A stretch of 5,044 bases of DNA from DATHCB01 sp035319765 (GCA_035319765.1 DATHCB010000012.1:1-5044); one strand, 5' to 3'. Positions 1 through 5,044 are shown, counted from the first letter of the stretch. A program made the numbers and translations. The notes: a model not told the origin generated them from the sequence alone.

Positions 1-131
1 ACGTAGACTACTTCATAAATTCTGGCGTGAATGCTTCATTTTTCAACGCTGCTGTCAATCTTCCAGAAGGCCAGTACATCGTCAAGGCTGTAACTAGCCG
101 CGGGAACATCTCCATTCTTCCTCAACGATAG
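1..131 (+). CDS. C-terminal end of a probable secreted or pilin-like beta-sandwich protein (partial)
   Basis: The open frame begins at base 3 and ends at TAG (129-131), giving the last 42 residues of a protein whose start lies left of the window. The tail contains NASFFNAAVNLPEG followed by QYIVKAVTSRGNIS. Alternating hydrophobic strands around an 'LPEG.Y.VKAVTSRGN' pattern resemble the final strands of archaeal extracellular beta-sandwich or pilin/archaellin-like proteins. That family reading is from memory of similar archaeal tails and is not certain. No catalytic residue or membrane segment is visible in the fragment. The gene is convergent with the zinc-ribbon gene, with only 14 bases between the two stop codons and no obvious T-run terminator, so the two transcripts probably overlap. 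Coding status is supported by the plausible protein composition and the clean end just before the next gene. Confidence 0.55.
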   Translation, partial: VDYFINSGVNASFFNAAVNLPEGQYIVKAVTSRGNISILPQR

Positions 132-145
132 TTCGCCCCACCGCC

Positions 146-1123
146 TTAAAACACGCTATCTTTAAACCGCTTCATTACTTCGCTTGGATCTCTTGTCTCC
201 AGTAGAATGATGTTATAGAGTTTCGCCATTCTCTCGCCGTTTTCACTAATCTTCGGCACGGCTATTAAGCACGCACAGCCTGGAGAAACATCGTAAATCT
301 TGGCAAACAAAGCAATTACCGGTTGTTCAGTAACTTCATCCTCAGTTGCCGTAGCAATGTCAATTACAAGGGTCTCTTTTACGTCATCCTTAAGCGAGGC
401 TGTTACGTCAAACAGGTGACTGGCACCAGACTTTCCCTTCAAAACGCCCGGCGTCTCAACTTTGTAACCTTTACCTTCCAAGAATTGACGTATCGGGTTT
501 ACCATTATCCAACCCAAAGACGCCTCTCTTCCGGCTTCAGGGCTCAAAGTGTACCTGTACACATCTTCGTATAAAGCGTCTTCAAACGTGAATGCGAATT
601 GACATTTGCGGCAAAAATGAGATGGCACTGGAATATCGAAACTCTTGCTACAACTGTTGCACACGCACCAGATGCCAGCTTTCCTATAGTCTACATCCGG
701 TTTAGTCAGCTCTTTATGGCATCTAGGGCAGATGAGCTGTTCTCCTGAGCGAAAGTGCTGTTCCGTGTCGATGTATCCACATTGCACATGTTCTATTAAT
801 GAGCTTTTTTCGACATCAAATGACTTGCAGTATGGGCAATTATAGTGAATTGAGGTCTTTGCCGAACCGCAGTCCGGGCAAAAGATAGTTCTGTCGTAAA
901 GCTCCCTTTTGAGAACGCCCACGTCCGCTAATTGCTTCAGAAACTCATCCACAGCCTTAGGGTCGCCTACAATCTTCTCAATGATCGGATACCTATAGCC
1001 TGCGTCAGCATCGTAAACAGGCTCCAGTTTGCTGACCTCTCCGCTCAGGAACTTGCCTAGAAGCATCTGAACCAAACGGTCTTTGAAGATTTCCGTTCTT
1101 CGGACTTTCTCTGGTTTTGACAT
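146..1123 (-). CDS. TackOD1-like multi-zinc-ribbon protein with C-terminal restriction-endonuclease-like domain
   Basis: Residue numbers count from a GTG at 1127-1129 (327 residues). I prefer the ATG two codons later (1121-1123, MSKPEK) because ATG is the stronger start; neither has a Shine-Dalgarno site. Residues 1-80 are helical and look like a small winged-helix region ending in GVLKRELYDR. Residues 84-176 are a zinc-ribbon block with pairs C84/C87, C98/C101, C134/C137, C157/C160 and C173/C176, plus lone C117 and C155. The pattern CPDCGS, CPYC, IEHVQCGYID, CPRC, VDYRKAGIW and PVPSHFCRKC resembles the thaumarchaeal output domain TackOD1 (recalled, not searched). Residues about 210-312 look like a restriction-endonuclease fold, with GKSGASHLFDV (232-242) and LVIDIATA (254-261). 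At the (D/E)xK position the sequence reads D257-I-A259, so the lysine is missing. A metal-binding regulatory or DNA-binding role is likely and nuclease activity is doubtful. It stands alone on this strand, and its partner is unknown. Confidence 0.75.
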   Translation of the reverse strand: MSKPEKVRRTEIFKDRLVQMLLGKFLSGEVSKLEPVYDADAGYRYPIIEKIVGDPKAVDEFLKQLADVGVLKRELYDRTIFCPDCGSAKTSIHYNCPYCKSFDVEKSSLIEHVQCGYIDTEQHFRSGEQLICPRCHKELTKPDVDYRKAGIWCVCNSCSKSFDIPVPSHFCRKCQFAFTFEDALYEDVYRYTLSPEAGREASLGWIMVNPIRQFLEGKGYKVETPGVLKGKSGASHLFDVTASLKDDVKETLVIDIATATEDEVTEQPVIALFAKIYDVSPGCACLIAVPKISENGERMAKLYNIILLETRDPSEVMKRFKDSVF

Positions 1124-1129
1124 TTGCAC

Positions 1130-1144
1130 CCACTAAGGAGGTGG
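1130..1144 (-). promoter_or_regulatory. Leader with small hairpin and anti-Shine-Dalgarno-like loop
   Basis: Immediately upstream of the zinc-ribbon start the minus strand reads CCACCTCCTTAGTGG. CCAC and GTGG can form a 4-bp stem with loop CTCCTTA. The stretch CACCTCCT copies the 3' end of archaeal 16S rRNA instead of complementing it, so it is not a ribosome-binding site for this gene. It may be chance; the feature is reported because it is the mRNA segment adjoining the start codon. Confidence 0.25.
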
Positions 1145-1167
1145 CTGGCTTCGTGGCTGTAAGCTCT

Positions 1168-1177
1168 GTTTTAAATT
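1168..1177 (-). promoter_or_regulatory. Probable TATA box for the zinc-ribbon gene
   Basis: Read on the minus strand this is AATTTAAAAC, a good archaeal TATA-like box. A start about 25 bases downstream would fall near 1146, giving a leader of about 20 bases before the GTG/ATG pair. No better A/T box lies between it and the gene. The call rests on sequence and spacing only. Confidence 0.4.
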
Positions 1178-1209
1178 GAATGTTTTGAGTCATTAAAGAA
1201 CTTTGGTAA

Positions 1210-1551
1210 TATATCATACGTAGTACTGCTTATGATTTGAAAACCATTCAGAATGTGTTGCGTACGTTCATGAATCCAGAGCGCACGTGGCTGTTCCTAA
1301 ATTCGTTTGCTAGGCTGGTTGAACTGCGCTCTTGCTTGTCGAGCATATTTGAAGGATATTAGGAGCATACACTAAACCGAGACCGTAGTCTGTGCGCGCA
1401 CACAGCTAAGGTCAGAGCATTAGAAGCCTCCATTAAGAAAGCCAGGTGGTCATCATGCCAAAAAGGCCGGGAAATTTAGAAATATGCACGCACACTTGAA
1501 CGATGTGAGCTGTCACAAACAGAGGGATTATACGATTTGCTTCTTGCATGA
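1210..1551 (+). pseudogene. Possible degraded gene: plus-strand frame interrupted by two in-frame TAG codons
   Basis: One frame runs from just after TAA (1207-1209) to TGA (1549-1551), about 113 codons, broken only by TAG at 1360-1362 and 1477-1479. The segments read protein-like: NVLRTFMNPERTWLFLNSFA and ARLVELRSCLSSIFEGY before the first TAG, HTAKVRALEASIKKAR between them, and KYARTLERCELSQTEGLYD after the second. They are rich in Leu, Arg, Glu and Ala, as in amphipathic helices. I do not recognise a family. Possible starts are TTG 1237, GTG 1255 or ATG 1270; an AATATAT box at 1208-1214 sits about 26 bases before the TTG. Two stops in 113 codons is not far below chance expectation (about five), so this may be no gene at all. 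Amber readthrough is conceivable in Archaea but nothing else supports it. Confidence 0.2.
1391..1402. repeat. 12-base perfect palindrome in an alternating purine-pyrimidine run
   Basis: TGTGCGCGCACA equals its own reverse complement, and the alternating pyrimidine-purine run continues to 1404 (14 bases). It could be a dimeric protein site or a Z-DNA-prone patch. It lies inside the gene-free stretch, and no function can be assigned from sequence alone. Confidence 0.5.
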
Positions 1552-1561
1552 TCGTATAATC
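1526..1561. repeat. Perfect 11-base inverted repeat with 14-base spacer
   Basis: GATTATACGAT (1526-1536) is exactly complementary to ATCGTATAATC (1551-1561), and G-T wobbles would extend the stem by one pair at each end. It lies 32 bases beyond the stop of the nitroreductase pseudogene. It could be a 3'-end hairpin of the thpR-cca-nitroreductase transcript or an operator. No T-run follows on either strand, so it is not a standard intrinsic terminator. Confidence 0.6.
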
Positions 1562-1593
1562 TGTGCCTTCTGCGTTTCAAACCGGTAGGATAT

Positions 1594-2116
1594 CTAAAAT
1601 TCTTCATCATGCGTTATTTCTTTTAGCAATCTTCTCGGACGCTTCTTCGATGAATTAGCTGCTGCGTGGCCAATAGAGATAATTGCAAACGGCCCGACTC
1701 CATTAGGTAGGCCTATCGCCTTCTTCACTTCCTCCTCTCTAAACTCTCCAACCCAGCAAGTCCCGAGTCCTATTGCATATGCTGTGGGAGAATGTTTTGA
1801 GTCGCTGCCGCTGTGTCTTGAATACATTAAAGCGTCTTGCCGCGAGAACCACAACCACTTTCAGACATCACCTCGTTAGCGCAGACAACTATCACTACGG
1901 GGGCTTCTTCAATGAAGGCTTGATTCAACGCTGCCGCGGCAAGTTGGCGTCTTACAAAGGGTTTTTTGGCAACCACGAATTCCCACGGTTGAATGTTGCC
2001 CGCAGAAGGTGCGTGTCGGGCTGCATCAATCAGGGTTTCAACTAGCTTCTGCTCGACTGGTTGACTCCTGATAGCACGGATACTTCTGCGCCTCTAACAG
2101 CTTGCAGTACATCCAA
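1594..2116 (-). pseudogene. Nitroreductase-family protein pseudogene (two frameshifts, one nonsense codon)
   Basis: Splicing three frames gives a complete nitroreductase-like protein of about 174 residues, a normal length for small members of this FMN-dependent NAD(P)H oxidoreductase family. The TTG start (2114-2116) begins LDVLQAVR. A one-base deletion near 2091-2092 separates this from RRSIRAIRSQPVEQ, the RRSxR flavin-phosphate motif. That frame continues with HAPSAGNIQPWEFVVAK, the family flavin-site motif, through APVVIVVCANEV to GKTL, then TAA at 1827-1829 where Tyr is expected. It resumes with CIQDTAAATQNIL until a second one-base deletion in a C-run near 1786-1788. The third frame reads TAYAIGLGTCWVGEF and ends KKRPRRLLKEITHDEEF with TAG at 1594-1596. 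The family would reduce nitro compounds, quinones or related substrates, but no functional product can be made here. It lies 28 bases behind cca on the same strand, so it was probably the operon's last gene. Sequencing error is unlikely to explain all three lesions, since the neighbouring frames are intact. Confidence 0.9.
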
Positions 2117-2122
2117 CTTTTT

Positions 2123-2128
2123 CCTCTC
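2123..2128 (-). promoter_or_regulatory. Ribosome binding site of the nitroreductase pseudogene
   Basis: GAGAGG on the minus strand ends 6 bases before TTG (2114-2116). This spacing favours the TTG as the original start and leaves a recognisable relic of translation signals for the decayed gene. Confidence 0.5.
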
Positions 2129-2144
2129 ACATGTTTCCCTCACT

Positions 2145-3599
2145 TTAGGAAGTGGCCCGAGCTTTTTGTTTTTCTGCCTGGCCTTTCAGCCAGTCGGGCT
2201 TGCCGTAATAATAATTCGTGAGGAATTCTGCGAAGTTACTGTTCGACGTGTAAAGGTTCAGAATGACATCATCCGTGAGTACCTCAAAGTTTTCGCGAAT
2301 GGTTTTTAAAATCTCTTCAGCGATTCCGCTATTTTCTCCGCCCTCTTTCAGTTCACGTTCCAAGAGCTCATCTGCCTCCAGATTCTTCCTCTTTGTTTCC
2401 ACAACCCATCTCCCGTTATTGATCATTGGTCCAGAAAGCGTGTCAGGCGAGTTTAGGTGCTTCTTGAGAAAGTTTTGGCACTCCTTGGGTCTTTCGAGTG
2501 GCGGTCCAAAATGCTTCTTAATTGCCGGCAGTGAAAGATGTTCCAATTCGAAGATGAATACGTTCATATCTTTTTCATTGCTCCAAACAGCGTCTCGAAT
2601 TATGCTGAAATCGTTCTGAGAAAGCAGGTTTCGAAATGCTCGTCGTGATTTGTAAAGCTGCCCCCACAATACGTCAGGCACAGCATCAACTCTGCCGAAT
2701 TTTATGACGACTAGGTTGGAGTCTCGTTCCATCATTAAATTGAGGATTCGTTCTTTTGTCAGTGGTCTTGCTTTGGCTGGGAAGAAGAACTGCCTGTCAG
2801 GCGTTGCTAGGAACGCACGCGATGCAGCTATGAACTCATCGAGACACTCCTCTCTCACTGCGGAAGCAGCATTCCTTCCTTTATCGACTGGGTCGATGAT
2901 GACGAGAGGCCCCTTAAAAAGCAAGTCCAAATCTCTTCCTCGTTCTCTGTAAAATCCTTCGTAGTCTATTACTTGCCTTCCTTTCGATTCGGCAGCTGCT
3001 GTCAACACACCAGAAAGTGACTTGTAGTTTAAGATGAGCAATTCACAGAGATACCCACTGAAGCCACCGACCTTTATTTCGGCCCCATAAACACCTATTC
3101 CTTTCAAAAACTGCTTTAATAGCCTAATCTCCGCCCTCAATTTCGGATTCAGGAGAGGTTTAACGTAGTCTGTGTGGTATGGTGTACGATCCGTGGCGCT
3201 CTTCCACTCCTCCTTCCTCACTTTGTAGCATGGAACAATATTCACTCTAATGTCATCGACAAATGCCTCCAAGTAAGGGTGTTCAGCAAACCGTTCTAAT
3301 TGCCTATAGCCTGCAGCAGCTTCTCTGGCAATTTTCAGGGCACTCGTACCGAACTGTTCTCTGGAGGTTGTGGAGGGAAAACGAACGAAAATGTCGATAT
3401 CGGGCTCTTGACTCAGCCATGTATCTTTTGCAACAGAGCCTTCCACGCGAACTTCCGTGTCGATTTCGGCATCCCTTGCGACAGCTCTGACTTTTTTCTC
3501 AAGTTTTTTAGCTAGTGATAGAACCTGTTTTCTCCTTCCAGTCTCTGGAGTAATTTGTTTCAGGACTTCCCTGCAAATCTTATCAAAGTCGTTATGCAT
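2145..3599 (-). CDS. cca: Archaeal CCA-adding enzyme (class I tRNA nucleotidyltransferase)
   Basis: This enzyme adds or repairs the 3'-terminal CCA of tRNAs using CTP and ATP without a nucleic acid template. The 484-residue protein matches the archaeal class I family along its length. The polymerase-beta-type head has GS at 54-55, TWL at 60-62 and EPDIDIF (65-71) with metal ligands D67 and D69. It is followed by AEHPYLEAFVDD (105-116), VNIVPCYKV (119-127), DRTPYH (137-142), GIGVYGAEIKVGGFSGYLCE (167-186) and IIDPVDKGRN (234-243). The tail domain includes FFFPAK (271-276) and NNGRWVVETKRK (394-405). The position of the third catalytic Asp (VEVDVVPCY in Archaeoglobus, as I recall it) is Asn120 here. 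Length is somewhat above the roughly 440 residues of the Archaeoglobus enzyme, mainly at the C terminus (YYYGKPDWLKG plus a basic tail). The ATG at 3597-3599 is 4 bases after the thpR stop with a weak GTGA upstream, so it is probably cotranscribed and translationally coupled. Confidence 0.95.
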   Translation of the reverse strand: MHNDFDKICREVLKQITPETGRRKQVLSLAKKLEKKVRAVARDAEIDTEVRVEGSVAKDTWLSQEPDIDIFVRFPSTTSREQFGTSALKIAREAAAGYRQLERFAEHPYLEAFVDDIRVNIVPCYKVRKEEWKSATDRTPYHTDYVKPLLNPKLRAEIRLLKQFLKGIGVYGAEIKVGGFSGYLCELLILNYKSLSGVLTAAAESKGRQVIDYEGFYRERGRDLDLLFKGPLVIIDPVDKGRNAASAVREECLDEFIAASRAFLATPDRQFFFPAKARPLTKERILNLMMERDSNLVVIKFGRVDAVPDVLWGQLYKSRRAFRNLLSQNDFSIIRDAVWSNEKDMNVFIFELEHLSLPAIKKHFGPPLERPKECQNFLKKHLNSPDTLSGPMINNGRWVVETKRKNLEADELLERELKEGGENSGIAEEILKTIRENFEVLTDDVILNLYTSNSNFAEFLTNYYYGKPDWLKGQAEKQKARATS

Positions 3600-3603
3600 G
3601 GTG

Positions 3604-4173
3604 TCACTTCACAGCATGTGCTTCTTTCAGAATAGAGTAGATGGGACCCCGTGGCGTCAAGACGCTCTTCTTAAGCCTCAAACTCTCCGCTTGTACCTTT
3701 CCAAACTCAAAAACGCTCATTTCAGTGATGGCCTTGGCAAGTTCGGATTTGTTTCTTCCGCTTTTCATACGGGCAATCGTCAAGTGTGGACTGAATCCTT
3801 TCGAGTCTGGGGCAAATCCAAGCAACCTCAGCCGCGGTTCCAGTTGGCCGAAAATTCTGCTCAATTCCTCTCCGCCTCCTTGGATTCCAGCCCATATCAC
3901 CTTGGCATACCTAAGATTTGGAAAAGCGCCGATGCCTTTGATTTCAACATCAAACGATTTGAAAGTTATACTCTGCATTTCTTGCCCAATTCTGTCCACC
4001 ATGCTTTGGGTTATATCGCCGAGGAATCGTAGTGTTATATGTATGTTCTGTGGTTCCACTAGTTTCAAGTCTGCGCCGCTTCGCGAAAGTGTGTCTTGGG
4101 CTTCCCCTAGTCTGGCGAGAACTTGCTGGTTATCGATGTCGAAGGCGACAAAACTTCTGATAGTTTCTGGCAT
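3604..4173 (-). CDS. thpR: RNA 2',3'-cyclic phosphodiesterase (2'-5' RNA ligase family, ThpR)
   Basis: This two-histidine (2H) phosphoesterase opens RNA 2',3'-cyclic phosphates to 2'-phosphates. Members were first described as 2'-5' RNA ligases because they can join tRNA half-molecules in vitro. Counting from an upstream in-frame ATG at 4183-4185 (193 residues), the two signature motifs are HITL (49-52) and HLTI (134-137), each flanked as in the family: VEPQNIHITLRFLGD and GFSPHLTIAR. The end, SVLTPRGPIYSIL, is the usual last strand. I chose the start at residue 5 (ATG 4171-4173) because family members begin shortly before the FVAFDID strand. The A/T boxes at 4197-4210 also place transcription starts at about 4174-4181, inside or after the upstream ATG. 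The first gene of a minus-strand operon with cca, it may prepare or repair tRNA 3' ends (inference). Confidence 0.92.
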   Translation of the reverse strand: MPETIRSFVAFDIDNQQVLARLGEAQDTLSRSGADLKLVEPQNIHITLRFLGDITQSMVDRIGQEMQSITFKSFDVEIKGIGAFPNLRYAKVIWAGIQGGGEELSRIFGQLEPRLRLLGFAPDSKGFSPHLTIARMKSGRNKSELAKAITEMSVFEFGKVQAESLRLKKSVLTPRGPIYSILKEAHAVK

Positions 4174-4196
4174 GTGTCTCAGCATACCTTTGCGCC

Positions 4197-4210
4197 TTTT
4201 AAATTATAAA
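4197..4210 (-). promoter_or_regulatory. Probable promoter (TATA region) of the thpR-cca operon
   Basis: The minus strand reads TTTATAATTTAAAA, containing two overlapping TATA-like boxes. The expected start of transcription about 26 bases downstream lies near 4174-4181. This gives a leaderless or very short-leader mRNA for the ATG at 4171-4173, and it is why that start is preferred. Confidence 0.5.
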
Positions 4211-4230
4211 TTTAATCGAAGGGCACAGTG

Positions 4231-4240
4231 AATTTAAATT
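4231..4240 (+). promoter_or_regulatory. Probable TATA box for the UPF0200-UPF0201 pair
   Basis: AATTTAAATT is a perfect 10-base A/T palindrome matching an archaeal TATA box, preceded by GTG. A start about 26 bases downstream falls near 4262, leaving a leader of about 17 bases before ATG 4279 with no clear Shine-Dalgarno site. Being symmetric, it cannot by itself show direction; spacing favours the plus-strand gene. Confidence 0.45.
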
Positions 4241-4278
4241 TGCAACCGCTTTAGAGCAATTAGCGGGCCAATAGAAAA

Positions 4279-4836
4279 ATGAATACGAAAATAGTCATAG
4301 GTGTCGCTGGAATGCCTGGGGCAGGCAAGTCATTGGTAACTAATATGGCCGAAAGAATGGGTTATCCGGTAGTTACGATGGGAGACGTGATAAGAGAAGA
4401 GACCAAGAAGAGAGGATTGCACTTAACCCCTGAAAACATGGGTACCATAATGTTAAAACTTAGAGAAGAAGAAGGCTCTGCGGCAGTCGCCAGACGTTGT
4501 GTTTCTAAGATTGAAGGCACAAAAAGCAGAATGGTTGTGGTCGATGGCTTGCGAAGCTTAAATGAGCTTGAGGAGTTTAGAAGACGCTTCGAGAAATTTG
4601 TCTTAATCGCCGTCTATGCTTCATCTGAAACACGTTTTCGAAGACTCTTTAGAAGACGAAGAAGCGACGATCCTCGGGGCTGGGCAACCTTTTTTGAGAG
4701 GGACATGCGAGAATTATCCGTAGGCTTGGGCAACGCCATAGCACTTGCAGACTATCTAATAATTAACGAAGGCGAGAGAACTGAGACAGAGAAGAAAATT
4801 CTAGCTGTGCTGAGGAAAGTTACTGAAAATGAATGA
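4279..4836 (+). CDS. UPF0200 family P-loop kinase-like protein (AAA family / dephospho-CoA kinase-like)
   Basis: The 185-residue cytosolic protein starts with a beta strand and a clear Walker A motif, GMPGAGKS (11-18), then MGDVIREE (34-41), a nucleoside-kinase-like substrate segment. VVVDGLRS (86-93) has D89 at the Walker B position. A basic lid, RRRRSDDPRGW (125-135), is followed by ALADYLIINEG (155-165), the usual last strand. This order is that of the archaeal UPF0200 family, related to adenylate and dephospho-CoA kinases and often annotated as one of these. The true substrate is not settled to my knowledge, so phosphoryl transfer is an inference from the fold. The ATG at 4279 is chosen because it opens directly onto the first strand (KIVIGVAGMPG) at normal family length. 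It is the first gene of a plus-strand pair with UPF0201 and divergent from thpR. Confidence 0.9.
   Translation: MNTKIVIGVAGMPGAGKSLVTNMAERMGYPVVTMGDVIREETKKRGLHLTPENMGTIMLKLREEEGSAAVARRCVSKIEGTKSRMVVVDGLRSLNELEEFRRRFEKFVLIAVYASSETRFRRLFRRRRSDDPRGWATFFERDMRELSVGLGNAIALADYLIINEGERTETEKKILAVLRKVTENE
4812..4815 (+). promoter_or_regulatory. Possible ribosome binding site for the UPF0201 gene
   Basis: GAGG, inside the end of the UPF0200 gene, lies 13 bases before ATG 4829 and 25 before ATG 4841. The spacing is long but favours 4829 over 4841, in mild conflict with the family's usual N-terminus. Confidence 0.25.
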
Positions 4837-5044
4837 AATAATGACGATTATAGAAACGGAAATCAATCCTACTGAGGAGACTGAAAAGGTTAGGCTGGCA
4901 GTCGAGAACATTTTTGGTGCCGCAGAATTCGATGTTCGAGCAGGGGAAAATGGTGACATGTTGGTTGGAAAGATCATGGGGGCACAAGGATTAGCAAAGT
5001 TTTGTAATCTACTGAGAAGAGAGCGGATCCGAGACGCTGCACGC
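4829..5044 (+). CDS. UPF0201 family RNA-binding protein (predicted exosome-associated), C-terminus cut by window end
   Basis: The first 72 residues are present and the frame is still open at the edge; the family is usually about 135-145 residues. The opening TEINPTEETEKVRLAVENIF is the characteristic UPF0201 N-terminus (NPTE followed by an amphipathic helix). The fragment ends in LLRRERIRDAAR, another conserved stretch. The family is annotated as an RNA-binding or predicted exosome-subunit protein from gene context; that is prior annotation, not something seen here. Two starts are possible: ATG 4829, overlapping the UPF0200 gene by 8 bases, or ATG 4841, which leaves a 4-base gap and better fits the few residues usually found before NPTE. 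Either way translation is probably coupled to the upstream UPF0200 gene. Confidence 0.88.
   Translation, partial: MNEIMTIIETEINPTEETEKVRLAVENIFGAAEFDVRAGENGDMLVGKIMGAQGLAKFCNLLRRERIRDAAR

Larger units (their letters stand above)
1130..1593. other. Gene-free stretch between the zinc-ribbon gene and the nitroreductase pseudogene
   Basis: No reading frame here has both a good start and a recognisable product. It contains the zinc-ribbon leader and TATA box (about 1130-1177), an A/T box AATATAT near 1208-1214, a plus-strand frame interrupted by two TAG codons (about 1210-1551), a GC palindrome at 1391-1402 and a strong inverted repeat at 1526-1561. I see no tRNA-like cloverleaf and no direct-repeat array. 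Because the neighbouring nitroreductase is a pseudogene, this stretch may also be decayed former coding DNA. Confidence 0.6.

Noticed and set aside
1135..1144. Strong plus-strand Shine-Dalgarno-like AAGGAGGTGG
   Set aside because: The only start at suitable spacing (GTG 1153) opens an 8-codon frame ending at TGA, so no gene follows it.
1005..1217. 70-residue minus-strand open frame overlapping the zinc-ribbon start
   Set aside because: It overlaps the N-terminal part of the better-supported gene in another frame and shows no domain-like pattern.
1463..1473. GCC-AAAAA-GGC as a minus-strand terminator with T-run
   Set aside because: The stem is only 3 bp and the T-run is in the loop, so it does not form a credible terminator.
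1455..1499. Short plus-strand frame ATG CCA AAA AGG ... TGA preceded by GGTGG
   Set aside because: It has only 14 codons, no recognisable leader-peptide feature and no downstream plus-strand gene to attenuate.
1594..1854. Stand-alone 86-residue minus-strand protein starting at TTG 1852-1854
   Set aside because: Its first 24 or so residues are out-of-frame translation of the nitroreductase middle; only the part from TAYAIGLGT on is genuine family sequence. It is the tail of the pseudogene.
1773..2045. 90-residue plus-strand open frame
   Set aside because: It lies opposite the nitroreductase pseudogene, whose antisense reading explains it, and has no recognisable product.
3457..4231. Two long plus-strand open frames (3457-4032 and 3641-4231)
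   Set aside because: Both are antisense to thpR and the start of cca, whose motifs (HITL, HLTI, GS...TWL) are unmistakable on the minus strand. Their translations are low-quality.
1..5044. Defence system, CRISPR array, transposon or RNA gene
   Set aside because: There are no direct-repeat arrays, transposase motifs, target-site duplications or cloverleaf/rRNA signatures. The one nuclease-like domain lacks its catalytic lysine and has no defence-type partners in view.

Overview
The window looks like a piece of an archaeal chromosome, most likely from the TACK side (Bathyarchaeia or Nitrososphaeria-like). Three things point there: a class I archaeal CCA-adding enzyme, the adjacent UPF0200 and UPF0201 genes (families known mainly from Archaea), and a multi-zinc-ribbon protein resembling the thaumarchaeal output domain TackOD1. 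AT-rich TATA-like boxes sit about 25 bases before likely transcript starts, and Shine-Dalgarno sites are weak or absent. The lineage call is inference from gene content.

Layout, left to right. Bases 1-131 hold the last 42 codons of a plus-strand gene, probably a secreted or pilin-like beta-sandwich protein. Convergent with it, 14 bases away, is a minus-strand gene (146-1123) for a zinc-ribbon protein with a restriction-endonuclease-like C-terminal domain. From 1130 to 1593 there is no convincing gene. This stretch holds a probable promoter for the zinc-ribbon gene, a degraded-looking plus-strand reading frame, a 12-base GC palindrome and a perfect 11-base inverted repeat.

Next comes a minus-strand gene set read from right to left: thpR (RNA 2',3'-cyclic phosphodiesterase, 3604-4173), cca (2145-3599, 4 bases after thpR) and a nitroreductase-family pseudogene (1594-2116) with two frameshifts and one internal stop. 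thpR and cca both act on RNA ends, so their pairing fits tRNA 3'-end maintenance or repair. The nitroreductase is a decayed passenger at the end of the operon.

A 105-base divergent promoter region (4174-4278) separates thpR from a plus-strand pair: a UPF0200 P-loop kinase-like protein (4279-4836) and a UPF0201 RNA-binding protein (4829 to the window end, cut off) that overlaps it by 8 bases.

Most of the window is housekeeping. The points that deserve a second look are the zinc-ribbon/nuclease-like fusion with no lysine at the expected catalytic position, Asn at the third catalytic carboxylate position of the CCA enzyme, the reconstructable nitroreductase pseudogene, and the unexplained dyad plus interrupted frame in the gene-free stretch. 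I see no CRISPR array, complete mobile element, tRNA or rRNA, and no clear new multi-gene system.
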